Source: DATATV01 sp035551355
GTDB lineage: Bacteria > Actinomycetota > Actinomycetes > Mycobacteriales > Pseudonocardiaceae
Direction: 5' to 3'
DNA length: 64,000 nucleotides
Assembly: GCA_035551355.1 (NCBI GenBank)
Contig: DASZNF010000088.1
Location: 1 to 64,000 of the forward strand
Made by a program: the position numbers and the translations under genes. Shown here piece by piece: positions 25,023 to 33,125 of the stretch. A model generated the notes under the pieces. That model saw nothing but the letters and a program-made list of their open reading frames with translations. It searched no databases and was not told the DNA's origin. Position 1 is the first letter of the stretch. Each line of letters starts with the position of its first letter.

Positions 25023-25367
25023 ATGGCCGACCGCGTTCTGCGTGGTAGCCGGCTCGGAGCCGTCAGCTACGAGACCGACCGCAACCACGACCTCGCCCCC
25101 CGCCAGACCACGCGGTACGCGTGCCCGAAGGGGCACGACTTCGAGGTCCCGTTCTCCGATGACGCCGAGATCCCCCCTACCTGGGACTGCAGGCTGCACG
25201 GCAGTGTCTCCAAGCTGATCGACGGCTCGGAGCCGGAAGCGAAGAAGGCGAAGCCGCCGCGCACACATTGGGACATGTTGCTGGAACGCCGCAGCATTCC
25301 CGAACTGGAGGAGTTGCTGTCCGAACGGCTGGAGGAGCTGCGCGGACGTCGTAGCCGCACCGCCTAG
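25023..25367 (+). CDS. rbpA: RNA polymerase-binding protein RbpA
   Basis: 114 residues, the family length. MADRVLRGSRLGAVSYETDR N-terminal tail, the zinc-containing core YACPKGHDFEVPFSDDAEIP with the second cysteine pair reduced to WDCRLHGS, and the sigma-interacting helix RTHWDMLLERRSIPELEELL. It stabilises the sigma-A/HrdB holoenzyme and the open complex in actinobacteria. Its own promoter looks stress-inducible. It is a strong taxonomic marker for Actinobacteria. Confidence 0.98.
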   Translation: MADRVLRGSRLGAVSYETDRNHDLAPRQTTRYACPKGHDFEVPFSDDAEIPPTWDCRLHGSVSKLIDGSEPEAKKAKPPRTHWDMLLERRSIPELEELLSERLEELRGRRSRTA

Positions 25368-25401
25368 ATCGCCCGAAGACCCCTTCGAACTCCCGCGAAG
25401 G

Positions 25402-25442
25402 CGGGTGGGCCGCCCGGATCCTCCGACCGGGCGGCCCACCCG
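25402..25442. terminator. bidirectional hairpin terminator
   Basis: CGGGTGGGCCGCCCGG (25402-25417) and CCGGGCGGCCCACCCG (25427-25442) make a perfect 16-bp stem with a 9-base loop between the convergent rbpA and ppm1 genes. Confidence 0.85.
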
Positions 25443-25469
25443 TGTGTCCGTTGCGCTTTACCGCGTGGT

Positions 25470-26231
25470 TCAGCGGCGGGTGAGTCCCTGCAGCTGCTCC
25501 CAGCGGTGCCGCAGGCCCCACTTGGTGACCCGGATCAGCGCCTCGCGCACCACCGCGGAGGACATCTTCGACTCCCCCACCTCGCGTTCGGTGAAGGTGA
25601 TGGGCACCTCGACGATGGTGAAGCCGGCCTCGATGGTGCGCCAGCCCAGGTCGATCTGGAAGCAGTACCCGGCCGAGGCCACGGTGCGCAGCTTGATCTT
25701 CTCCAGCACCTCGCGGCGGTAGGCGCGGAACCCGGCGGTGATGTCGTTGACCCGGGCGCCCAGGGCGAGGTTGGCGTAGACGTTGGCGCCCTTGGACAGC
25801 AGCCAGCGGCTGCGCGGCCAGTTCACGGTGCGCCCGCCGGCCACGTAGCGGGAGCCGATGACCAGGTCGGCGCCGGAGAGGGCGTCGAGCATGCGGGGCA
25901 GGTCCTCGGGCGCGTGCGAGCCGTCGGCGTCCATCTCCACGATCACCGCGTAGTCGCGGTCCAGTGCCCACTCGAAGCCGGCCACGTAGGCCGCGCCGAG
26001 GCCGGCCTTCTGGGTGCGGTGCATGACGTGCACGCGCTCGTTGTCGGCGGCGAGCTTGTCGGCCTCCTCGCCGGTGCCGTCAGGGCTGCCGTCGTCCACG
26101 ATCAGCACGTGCCCGTCCGGGAGCGCGGCGTGCAGCCGGTTGACGATCGGGCCGATGTTGTCCCGTTCGTTGTAGGTGGGGATCACCACCAGAACCGGCT
26201 GCAGCGCCCCACCGTCGTTCCCCTCGCCCAT
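25470..26231 (-). CDS. ppm1: polyprenol monophosphomannose synthase
   Basis: 253 residues of GT2. LVVIPTYNERDNIGPIVNRL at the N-terminus, VDDGSPDGTG (metal/nucleotide), VEMDADGSHAPEDLP, and the late GESKMSSAVVREAL. It transfers mannose from GDP-mannose to polyprenyl phosphate at the membrane, feeding mannosylation of lipoglycans and secreted proteins. The ATG at 26231 follows GGAAGGAC. It is the separate equivalent of the mannosyltransferase half of the fused mycobacterial Ppm1, with lnt next upstream. Confidence 0.96.
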   Translation of the reverse strand: MGEGNDGGALQPVLVVIPTYNERDNIGPIVNRLHAALPDGHVLIVDDGSPDGTGEEADKLAADNERVHVMHRTQKAGLGAAYVAGFEWALDRDYAVIVEMDADGSHAPEDLPRMLDALSGADLVIGSRYVAGGRTVNWPRSRWLLSKGANVYANLALGARVNDITAGFRAYRREVLEKIKLRTVASAGYCFQIDLGWRTIEAGFTIVEVPITFTEREVGESKMSSAVVREALIRVTKWGLRHRWEQLQGLTRR

Positions 26232-26312
26232 CGATGTCCTTCCCATCACCCGCCGCCGTGCACGGCGGCGGGTATCCCGTGTTGCCAGATCACGATCAAC
26301 GGCGCGAGCCGT

Positions 26313-27962
26313 TCAGTGCTGTCCAGCCTGGTGTGCGGCCAGGGCCGCGGCGGCCCGGCGCACCCGCCGCTCGCGGGCCCGTGCGCGGATGCCGAACGCG
26401 AGGGCGAGCAGACCGGCGGCGACCATGACCCACTCGGGCCACGCGCCGACTCGATCAGCCAGCGTAGTGCTGGTGCGCAGCGGGACGGTGGCGACCAGCG
26501 CGGCCGGGGTGAACAAACCAGTCTCCTGGGTGATCTGCCCGTTGGGCGCGATGATCGCGCTGACCCCGCTGGTGGCGGCGACCACGACCGAGCGCCCGGA
26601 CTCCACGGCCCGTTCCTGGTCCATGGCCAGCTGCTGGTAGGTCATCTCGCTGTGCCCGAAGGTGGCGTTGTTGGTGGGGATGGCCAGCAGGTTGCTGCCC
26701 GGCACCGAGGCGCGGACCACGCTGTCGAAGGCGACCTCGTAGCAGGTGTCCAGGCCGACGCGGGCCGGGCCCATCGGGAAGATCTCCGGGCGGGTGCCGG
26801 CCACGAAGTCGCCGGCCAGGTTGGCCTCGGAGGTGAACAGCGCGAAGAAGCTGCGGGCGGGCATGGTCTCGCCGAAGGGCTGCAGCTGGCGTTTGACGTA
26901 CTGCTGGACCGGGCCCCTGCCGGGCAGCCACAAGATGGCGGTGTTCTTGGGGCCGGGGGCCTGGCTGGTGACCACGGCGCCGATCTCGACCGGCGCGTTG
27001 ATCGCGGCGACGGCCTCGGAGATCTCGGCGTAGGCGTCGGGGTTGACGTAGGGGTCGATGTCGGAGGAGTTCTCCGGCCAGATCACCAGTTGCGGGCGGG
27101 GCGCCTGGCCGGCGTCGACCTCGGCGGCCAGCTTGAGGGTTTCCCGGACGTGGTAGTCGAGCACGGCGCGGCGCTGGGCGTTGAAGTCCAGGCCCAGGCG
27201 GGGCACGTTGCCCTGGACGGCGGCGACGGTGGCGGTGCCGGCCTGGGCGTCGGTGCCGACCAGGGGCCAGGCGGCGATGCCGGCGGCGATGGGCGCCACG
27301 ATCGCCACCACGGAGCCGGCCAGCGCGGTGCCGCGGCGGGTTTCGCGGCGGGCGAGTTTGATGATCAGGAAGGTCAGGCCGAAGCCGGTGAGGGTGACCG
27401 CGAAGCCGACCAGCGGGGTTCCGCCCAGGGCGGCCAGCGAGGCGTAGCTGCCGTCGGGCTGGCCGAAGGCGACCTTTCCCCAGGGCAGACCGCCGAACGG
27501 GGCGCGGGAGCGCAGGGCTTCGTCGGCGATCCACAGCAGCGCGGCCCACAGCGGGGCGCCGCGCAGGGTGGTGGTGACGGCGATGGCGGCGCCGCCGAGG
27601 CCGATGATGGCGGCTTCGAACGCCGACAGCGGCCACCAGGCGATCACGCCGACGTAGATGCCGGTCCAGTGCAGCAGCGGGATGAGGTAGGCCAGGCCGT
27701 AGAGGAAGCCGTAGCCGAAGCCGGCCCGGGCGCGGCGGCCGTGGAGCGCGAGGCCGAGCAGGGCGAAGGAGATCGGGGCGAGCCACCACAGGGGGCGGGG
27801 CGGGAAGCTGAGGTAGAGCAGCACTCCGCCGGCGATGACCGCGGCCAGCCGCAGCCAGGTGTCCCGGGTGGGCAGGCGAGGCCGGCGGCGGCCGTGGGCG
27901 CGCGGATGGGCCGGTTCGTCCGGTTCGCGCGCGGGCGCGGCGGTGTCCAGGGATGCTGCCAC
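26313..27962 (-). CDS. lnt: apolipoprotein N-acyltransferase
   Basis: 549 residues. Six or so N-terminal membrane helices (about 38-235) and a nitrilase-like domain with catalytic E297 (IWPENSS), K357 (YVKRQLQPFGE) and C407 (GLDTCYE): the full triad. A charged tail of about 40 residues follows the last helix. It N-acylates mature lipoproteins in the membrane. Transcribed before ppm1 with an 81-bp gap, matching the Lnt-Ppm1 pairing of mycobacteria. The long open frame on the opposite strand is a GC artefact. Confidence 0.97.
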   Translation of the reverse strand: MAASLDTAAPAREPDEPAHPRAHGRRRPRLPTRDTWLRLAAVIAGGVLLYLSFPPRPLWWLAPISFALLGLALHGRRARAGFGYGFLYGLAYLIPLLHWTGIYVGVIAWWPLSAFEAAIIGLGGAAIAVTTTLRGAPLWAALLWIADEALRSRAPFGGLPWGKVAFGQPDGSYASLAALGGTPLVGFAVTLTGFGLTFLIIKLARRETRRGTALAGSVVAIVAPIAAGIAAWPLVGTDAQAGTATVAAVQGNVPRLGLDFNAQRRAVLDYHVRETLKLAAEVDAGQAPRPQLVIWPENSSDIDPYVNPDAYAEISEAVAAINAPVEIGAVVTSQAPGPKNTAILWLPGRGPVQQYVKRQLQPFGETMPARSFFALFTSEANLAGDFVAGTRPEIFPMGPARVGLDTCYEVAFDSVVRASVPGSNLLAIPTNNATFGHSEMTYQQLAMDQERAVESGRSVVVAATSGVSAIIAPNGQITQETGLFTPAALVATVPLRTSTTLADRVGAWPEWVMVAAGLLALAFGIRARARERRVRRAAAALAAHQAGQH

Positions 27963-28107
27963 CCGACAAGGGTACGGGGCACCTCCGTTCGGTCCTCGTC
28001 ACGTCGGCGGGTGGGGGCGCGGCGGTGCCGATCTTCGGTGATTTGGGCGTTCTGCGCCGTCGACCTGGGGATCCGCGGGCGTCGGTGGGGACCGTTAGGC
28101 TCGTTGT

Positions 28108-28449
28108 ATGGCGAGCGGCCGGCCGGGTCCGCTGCGGTGGCTGTACTACGCCTACGGCGGCCGGTTGGGTCCGCGGTATGCGCAGTGGGTGCTGCACGAC
28201 CTGACATGCAGAACGTGGTTCGCGCGGCACGTGTCGCGGACCCTGGCCCAGTGGGCGCCGTCGCTGGGTCTGCTCTGGCTGCCCTGGCCGTTGTCGTTCA
28301 CGATCTTCCTGCCGCTGCTGACCCTGTTCAGCATGCTGTACATGTCGGTGTCGTTCGCCTGGGAGGCCCGGGACGCGCGGTTGTACCGGCACGGGTTTCC
28401 GCCGGAGCTGGTGCTGGGCGACCGGAAGGATCGCGACTCCGGGGATTGA
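28108..28449 (+). CDS. DUF5313 family membrane protein
   Basis: 113 residues. RPGPLRWLYYAYGGRLGPRY, then HDLTCRTWFARHVSRTLAQW, two membrane helices (about 50-66 and 68-86: LGLLWLPWPLSFTIF, LPLLTLFSMLYMSV) and the end FAWEARDARLYRHGFPPE, matching the actinobacterial DUF5313 family. Divergent from lnt. Role unknown; the conserved cytosolic WYYAYG-like start suggests a small scaffold. Confidence 0.85.
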   Translation: MASGRPGPLRWLYYAYGGRLGPRYAQWVLHDLTCRTWFARHVSRTLAQWAPSLGLLWLPWPLSFTIFLPLLTLFSMLYMSVSFAWEARDARLYRHGFPPELVLGDRKDRDSGD

Positions 28450-28506
28450 CGAGCGGGGTGCCGAGCGGGGTCCGGGCTCAGCCGTCGGCGTGAAGGTTGT
28501 GAAGGT

Positions 28507-28743
28507 TCAGCCGTTGTTGCCGAAGTGGGTGTGTGCGCGTTCGTAGTCGGCGAGGTCGCCCTCGGCGACGATGTGCGCGTCGGGGCCGGGATAGACCAGG
28601 CAGACGGTGTCCTCACCGGCCCAGCGGACCCGGTAGGGCGGCCTGCCGTCGGTGGTCTCGACGGTCTCGATGCGCCCCCGGCGGGCGCGGCGGTCCACGG
28701 TTGCGGTTTCGACGATCAGCCAGTCGCCGTGCTTGGCGTGCAT
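28507..28743 (-). CDS. DUF1918 domain protein
   Basis: 78 residues. MHAKHGDWLIVETATVDRRA then RRGRIETVETTDGRPPYRVR and W, followed by EDTVCLVYPGPDAHI, is the DUF1918 small beta-barrel signature. Function not known; likely cytosolic. It lies 32 bases downstream of kal on the same strand and may be read through from the lysine operon, but the functional link is not evident. Confidence 0.88.
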   Translation of the reverse strand: MHAKHGDWLIVETATVDRRARRGRIETVETTDGRPPYRVRWAGEDTVCLVYPGPDAHIVAEGDLADYERAHTHFGNNG

Positions 28744-28775
28744 GCAAGCCTCCTTGGACGGTGACTGGGGTCACT

Positions 28776-29192
28776 CTACGCGGTCGAGGGCTGACCTGCG
28801 GTGGGTTGTGGTTGCGGAACCACCACGGTTCCGGTGGCCCGGGTGACCAGCAGCGGTTCGGGCAGCACGGCGGCCGCGTTGGCGCCCCTCTCGGGCGTGG
28901 CGCGGCAGGTGACGTACGCGGTGAAGCGCATCTCGCGGGACCGGTTGCCGATGCGGATGAGGGTCGCGGTGATCTCCACGACGTCCCCGGCCTGGATGGG
29001 GGCGAGGAACTCCACGTCCTGGTATCCGGCGAACAGGCCCTCGTCGCCGTCGGTGCGGATGCACAGTTCGGTGGCCACGTCGCCGAACAGGCCAAGGCCG
29101 TAGGCGCCGTCGACCAGGTTGCCGCCGTAGTGGGCGTGGGCGTAGGGCACGTACCGGCGGTGGGTGACGGTGAATCCCTCGGTGCGGCTCAT
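28776..29192 (-). CDS. kal: 3-aminobutyryl-CoA ammonia-lyase
   Basis: 138 residues of the hotdog fold. RRYVPYAHAHYGGNLVDGAY has the active-site AHxHYGGNLVDGA pattern of Kal, and LAPIQAGDVVEITATLIRIG the later hotdog strand. Kal removes ammonia from 3-aminobutyryl-CoA to give crotonyl-CoA. The ATG overlaps the kamE stop by four bases. It is the last lysine-pathway gene of the operon. That it is Kal rather than a generic thioesterase rests on this motif and context. Confidence 0.88.
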   Translation of the reverse strand: MSRTEGFTVTHRRYVPYAHAHYGGNLVDGAYGLGLFGDVATELCIRTDGDEGLFAGYQDVEFLAPIQAGDVVEITATLIRIGNRSREMRFTAYVTCRATPERGANAAAVLPEPLLVTRATGTVVVPQPQPTAGQPSTA

Positions 29193-29953
29193 GCGGGCAC
29201 TCCCTTGGCGGCGGTCGGGGCGACGGGTGCGGTGGAGATGGCGTGGACCAGGTAGCTGGCTACCTCACCTGGGGTGGTACCGCGGCCGAACACCCGGTCC
29301 ACGCCCAGGTTCTCGGCCATCAGCGGGTCGAACCGGGGTCCGCCGACCACCAGCATGGGGCGGCGCTCCCCCATGGCCTCGCGGAACGCCGCGGACATCT
29401 CCTGGGTGTTCTGGATGTGCGCGTCGCGCTGGGTGACCACCTGGGACACCAGCACCGCGTCGGCCTTCTCGGTGCGGGCCCGTTTGACCAGTTCGGGGAC
29501 GGTGACCTGGGCGCCGAGGTTGATCACCTTCAGTTCCCGGTAGTACTCCAGGCCCTTCTGGCCGGCGAAGCCCTTGATGTTGAGGATGGCGTCGATGCCC
29601 ACGGTGTGCGCGTCGGTGCCGATGCAGCCGCCGACCACGACGAGTTTGCGGCGCAGCAGCTTCTTGACGCGTCCGTTGACCTCGGCCGGGGTGAGCAGCG
29701 GGTATTCGCGTTCCACCACGCGCACCGCGTCCAGGTCGACGAGGTGGGAGACGGAGCCGTAGACGACGAAGAAGCTGAAGTTCTCGCCGATCGGGTGGGA
29801 GTGCACGACCAGGGCCGGGTCGATGCCCATCTTGTTGGCCAGTTGCTGGGCGGCGCCGTCGGCGCGGGGGCCGTGCGGCACGGGCAGGGTGAACGACAGT
29901 TGCACCATGCCGTCGCCGGTGGCGTCACCGTAGGGGCGGACGTTGCGGCTCAT
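29189..29953 (-). CDS. kamE: lysine 5,6-aminomutase, beta subunit
   Basis: 254 residues. The cobalamin motif DxHxxG is D114-A-H116-T-V-G118, with H116 the expected cobalt ligand. K127 in NIKGF, 11 residues on, corresponds in spacing to the PLP lysine of the clostridial enzyme. With KamD it moves the terminal amino group of beta-lysine to give 3,5-diaminohexanoate. Start ATG overlaps the kamD stop (ATGA). Needs adenosylcobalamin and PLP. Confidence 0.95.
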   Translation of the reverse strand: MSRNVRPYGDATGDGMVQLSFTLPVPHGPRADGAAQQLANKMGIDPALVVHSHPIGENFSFFVVYGSVSHLVDLDAVRVVEREYPLLTPAEVNGRVKKLLRRKLVVVGGCIGTDAHTVGIDAILNIKGFAGQKGLEYYRELKVINLGAQVTVPELVKRARTEKADAVLVSQVVTQRDAHIQNTQEMSAAFREAMGERRPMLVVGGPRFDPLMAENLGVDRVFGRGTTPGEVASYLVHAISTAPVAPTAAKGVPA

Positions 29954-31527
29954 TTGGTGGCTCCCGTCTGCAGCAGGTCCGCGGCGGGGTTGAGGTAGTT
30001 CTCGGCCTTGGCGATCACGCCGTCGCTGCCCTTGCCGCCCTCGGGTGGTCGTTTCATCAGGCCGAAGGTGCCCTTCGCGATGGCGTCCAGCAGGCCCTGG
30101 TCGCGGATGCGGGCGAGCAGGTCGACCGCCTCGCCGAGGACCTGGTGGGCGCGTTTGGCGATGAACCCGTCCGGGGCGGGCCGGAAGTCCTCGCTGAGGT
30201 TCCCGGCGGCGTTGAGGATGTACTTGACGTTGGCCAGGGCGAGGTCGCGGTCGGACAGCCACGGGGTGACCACGGCCTCGGTCATCATGCCGACCAGCAG
30301 GATGCTCTGGCCGGTGAGCACCCCGGCCAGGTTGAACAGCCCATCGAGCAGGTAGCCGCGGAACACGTCGCCGGTCATGTGCTTGGTCGGTGGCATCCAC
30401 TTCAGCGGCGCGTCCGGGAACAGTTCGCGGGCCAGGAGGGCGTGCGCGAGTTCCAGCCGGAACGAGTCGGGCAGGTCGGGGTTGATCTCGAACGCGTGGC
30501 CGAGGCCGAGCAGTTCGTCGGGCAGCCCGGCCTCGTGGGCGAAGCGTTCGTTGAGCAGCTGGGACACGGTGACGGTGTGGGCGGCGTCCACGGCGTCGGC
30601 GGTGGTGAGGTAGTTGTCCTCGCCGGTGTTGATGACGATCCCGGCGCGGGCGTGCACCTGACGGGAGAACCGCTGGTCGCAGAAGGTGCGGATCGGGTTG
30701 ATGTCGCGGAACAGGATGCCGTACATCGAGTCGTTGAGCATCATGTCCAGCCGCTCCAGCCCGCCCAGCACCGCGATCTCGGGCATGCACAGCCCCGAGG
30801 CGTAGTTGGTCAGCCGGATGTAGCGGCCCAACTCGCGTGAGACGTCGTCCAGCGCGGCCCGCATGATGCGGAAGTTCTCCTGGGTGGCGTAGGTGCCGGC
30901 GAACCCGTGATGGGTGGCGCCCTCGGGCACGTAGTCCAGCAGCGACTGGCCGGTGGAGCGGATCACCGCGATGACGTCGGCCCCGGCCCGGGCGGCGTTG
31001 GCCGCCTGCACCACGTCCTCGTCGATGTCGCCGGTGGCGACAATGAGGTAGATCCACGGGCGCTGCGGCGGGTCGCCGTGGGTGGCGACGAGTTTGTCCC
31101 GGCGGGCCTTGGCCCGGTCGATCGAGCGCAGGCCGCGGGCGATCGCGGTGCGCGCCGCCTTCCCGGCCGCGGTGGCGTCCCGGCCCTCCGGCACGTGGTA
31201 CTGGATCGTCCCGGCGGCGGTGGCCTCGGCCAGTTCGGTGAGGTCGGCCAGGTCGTGGCGGCGCAGCGCGTCGAACACCGGCAGCGCCGCGCCGTGCTCC
31301 AGCCCGCAGTGTTCGCGCACGGTGTCCACCACGCGGTTGACCCAGGGGACGTCCCCGGCGCGGTGGGTGGTGTCGGCGCCGGTGATTCCGGCCAGCCGCA
31401 GGGTGGCGCGTTCGACGGCGACGGTGGTGTGCGCGTGGGCGATCCGGATAACCGGTTCGGCGGCCTCGGCGGCCAGCGCCCGGGCCGTGTCGACCGTGCG
31501 GGGGTCCAGGTGCAGCAGGGTCGTCAA
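29950..31527 (-). CDS. kamD: lysine 5,6-aminomutase, alpha subunit
   Basis: 525 residues, matching the TIM-barrel alpha subunit. Characteristic segments are PWIYLIVATGDIDEDVVQAA, the SLLDYVPEGATHHGFAGTY region, YGILFRDINPIRTFCDQRFS and EINPDLPDSFRLELAHALL. The TTG start at 31527 follows GGGAGG and overlaps the amidohydrolase stop (TTGA). It forms the adenosylcobalamin/PLP enzyme with KamE, which is coupled downstream. The enzyme also accepts D-lysine or beta-lysine in characterised relatives; beta-lysine fits the presence of kamA. Confidence 0.95.
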   Translation of the reverse strand: MTTLLHLDPRTVDTARALAAEAAEPVIRIAHAHTTVAVERATLRLAGITGADTTHRAGDVPWVNRVVDTVREHCGLEHGAALPVFDALRRHDLADLTELAEATAAGTIQYHVPEGRDATAAGKAARTAIARGLRSIDRAKARRDKLVATHGDPPQRPWIYLIVATGDIDEDVVQAANAARAGADVIAVIRSTGQSLLDYVPEGATHHGFAGTYATQENFRIMRAALDDVSRELGRYIRLTNYASGLCMPEIAVLGGLERLDMMLNDSMYGILFRDINPIRTFCDQRFSRQVHARAGIVINTGEDNYLTTADAVDAAHTVTVSQLLNERFAHEAGLPDELLGLGHAFEINPDLPDSFRLELAHALLARELFPDAPLKWMPPTKHMTGDVFRGYLLDGLFNLAGVLTGQSILLVGMMTEAVVTPWLSDRDLALANVKYILNAAGNLSEDFRPAPDGFIAKRAHQVLGEAVDLLARIRDQGLLDAIAKGTFGLMKRPPEGGKGSDGVIAKAENYLNPAADLLQTGATK

Positions 31528-33125
31528 TGGTCCTCCCGGTGGTAGATCGTGGCGCCGCGCAGCACGGTGGCCAGGCAGGTCGGGGTGGGGTCGGCCGGGT
31601 CGAGCGAGGGCAGGGCGGGCACGCCGGAGCGGGGGTCGGTGGACCAGCGCTGTACCCGGCTGTCGGCGGCCGGTTTGACCAGCGGGCCGGTGTCCCAGAT
31701 GGCGTAGGTGGCCGGCGCCCCGGGGGTGAGCACGCCGGCCAGGCCGTCGCGGTGGCCTGCGGCGCGCCAGCCGCCCCGGGTGTGCGCGGTGAACGCCGCG
31801 CGGGCGGAGATGCGGGCGCCCTCGGTGTGGTGGGCGGTGGCGGCGCGCAGGGCGCCCCACGGGTCCAGCGGGGTGACCGGAGTGTCCGAGCCGAAGGCCA
31901 GGGTCAGCCCGGCCCGGGCGAGCTGCGCGAACGGGTTCAGGCCGGCGGCGCGGTCGGCGCCGAGGCGCTGGGCGTACATGCCGTGCTGCCCGCCCCAGGC
32001 GGCGTCGAAGGCGGGCTGCACCGAGGCGACGACGCCCAGCCGTCCGAGGATCTCGGCCTGGGCCGGGGTGATCATCTCCAGGTGTTCCACGCGGTGCGCG
32101 CGGCCGGCCAGCGTGGGGGTGCCGAGGGTTTTCTCGGCCAGGGTGAAGCCTTCGACGATGGCGGTGATGGCGGCGTCGCCGATGGCGTGGAACCCGGCCT
32201 GCAGCCCGGCGCGGGTGGTGGCGATCAGGTGCGCGGCGATCTGGTCGGCGTCCAGGTAGAGGGCGCCGGTGGCGGCCGGGTCGTCGGTGTAGGGGGCGGC
32301 CAGGGCGGCGGTGCGGGAGCCAAGAGCTCCGTCGACGAACAGGTCCCCGGCCAGTCCGGCCGCGCCGACCCGGGTGGCCAGTTCGGCCTCGCCGGTCTGG
32401 CCCCAGTAGCCGACCACGTCCGGTTGGCCGACTCCGGTGGCGAGGGTGAGTAGCGCGGTGAGGTCCTCGGATGAGGAGATGTCCGGGCCCGCGCACTCGT
32501 GCACCGCGGCGATGCCCTGGGTGGCCGCGGCCCGCAGGAACGCGCGTTGTGCGGCGTCGCGCTGGTCGGGGCGGATCGCGCGGAGCGCGGCACCACGGGT
32601 GTGGTGGTGGGCGTCCCGGGACACCGGGCCGTCCTCGGTGTACCCGGTGGCCGCGCGGGCTTGCGGGAGGGTGTCCAGCAGCGCGGTGCTGACCAGCGCG
32701 GAGTGCACGTCGATGCGCGAGAGGTACACCGGGGTGGTTCGGGCGGCCGAGTCGAGTTCGGCGCGGGTCGGCGGGCGGGCGTCGGGCCAGCGGGTCTCGT
32801 CCCAGCCGTGGCCCCACAGCACCCCGCCCTCGGGCACCGCCGCGGCGTGCGCGCGCACCGCGGCCAGGCACTCGGCGCGCGACTTTGCGCCGGTGAGGTC
32901 CAGGCCGGAGTACAGCAGTCCGGTGGCGGTGGCGTGCACGTGGGCGTCCACGAACGCGGGCGCGACGAATGCCCCGGCCAGGTCGTGGACCTCGGCGCCG
33001 GGGTGGGCGGCGCGGCCGGGCCCGTCCTGTCCGAGCCAGGTGATCTGGCCGTCGGTGACGGCCATGGCGGTGGCGTCGGGGCTGTCCGGGGTGTGGATCC
33101 GTCCGTTGACGAGAAGGGTGGTCAC
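31524..33125 (-). CDS. YtcJ-like amidohydrolase
   Basis: 533 residues. GTG start overlaps the kdd stop (GTGA). The metal motif HxH is H62/H64 in FVDAHVHATATG; later come GHGWDETRWPD, HAIGDAAI, RVEHLEMI and FGSDTPVTPLDP, the amidohydrolase_3 pattern. It is cytosolic, with no signal. It is inserted between kdd and kamD, where clostridial operons often hold kce. It may hydrolyse an N-acyl or lactam form of the pathway amines; that is inference. No similarity to the DUF849 cleavage enzyme was seen. Confidence 0.9.
   Translation of the reverse strand: MTTLLVNGRIHTPDSPDATAMAVTDGQITWLGQDGPGRAAHPGAEVHDLAGAFVAPAFVDAHVHATATGLLYSGLDLTGAKSRAECLAAVRAHAAAVPEGGVLWGHGWDETRWPDARPPTRAELDSAARTTPVYLSRIDVHSALVSTALLDTLPQARAATGYTEDGPVSRDAHHHTRGAALRAIRPDQRDAAQRAFLRAAATQGIAAVHECAGPDISSSEDLTALLTLATGVGQPDVVGYWGQTGEAELATRVGAAGLAGDLFVDGALGSRTAALAAPYTDDPAATGALYLDADQIAAHLIATTRAGLQAGFHAIGDAAITAIVEGFTLAEKTLGTPTLAGRAHRVEHLEMITPAQAEILGRLGVVASVQPAFDAAWGGQHGMYAQRLGADRAAGLNPFAQLARAGLTLAFGSDTPVTPLDPWGALRAATAHHTEGARISARAAFTAHTRGGWRAAGHRDGLAGVLTPGAPATYAIWDTGPLVKPAADSRVQRWSTDPRSGVPALPSLDPADPTPTCLATVLRGATIYHREDH

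Noticed and set aside
25506..28493. A 995-codon open frame on the plus strand
   Set aside because: It lies opposite ppm1 and lnt, both of which have complete catalytic motifs; it is a by-product of very high GC and has no domain.
28776..29192. kal as a generic acyl-CoA thioesterase
   Set aside because: The AHAHYGGNLVDGA pattern and the overlap with kamE fit 3-aminobutyryl-CoA ammonia-lyase better, though the hotdog fold alone would not decide.
29950..32871. Long upstream extension of kamD inside the amidohydrolase gene
   Set aside because: The extension is arginine/proline-rich shadow sequence; the TTG at 31527 has a ribosome site and overlaps the preceding stop, as at the other joints of the operon.
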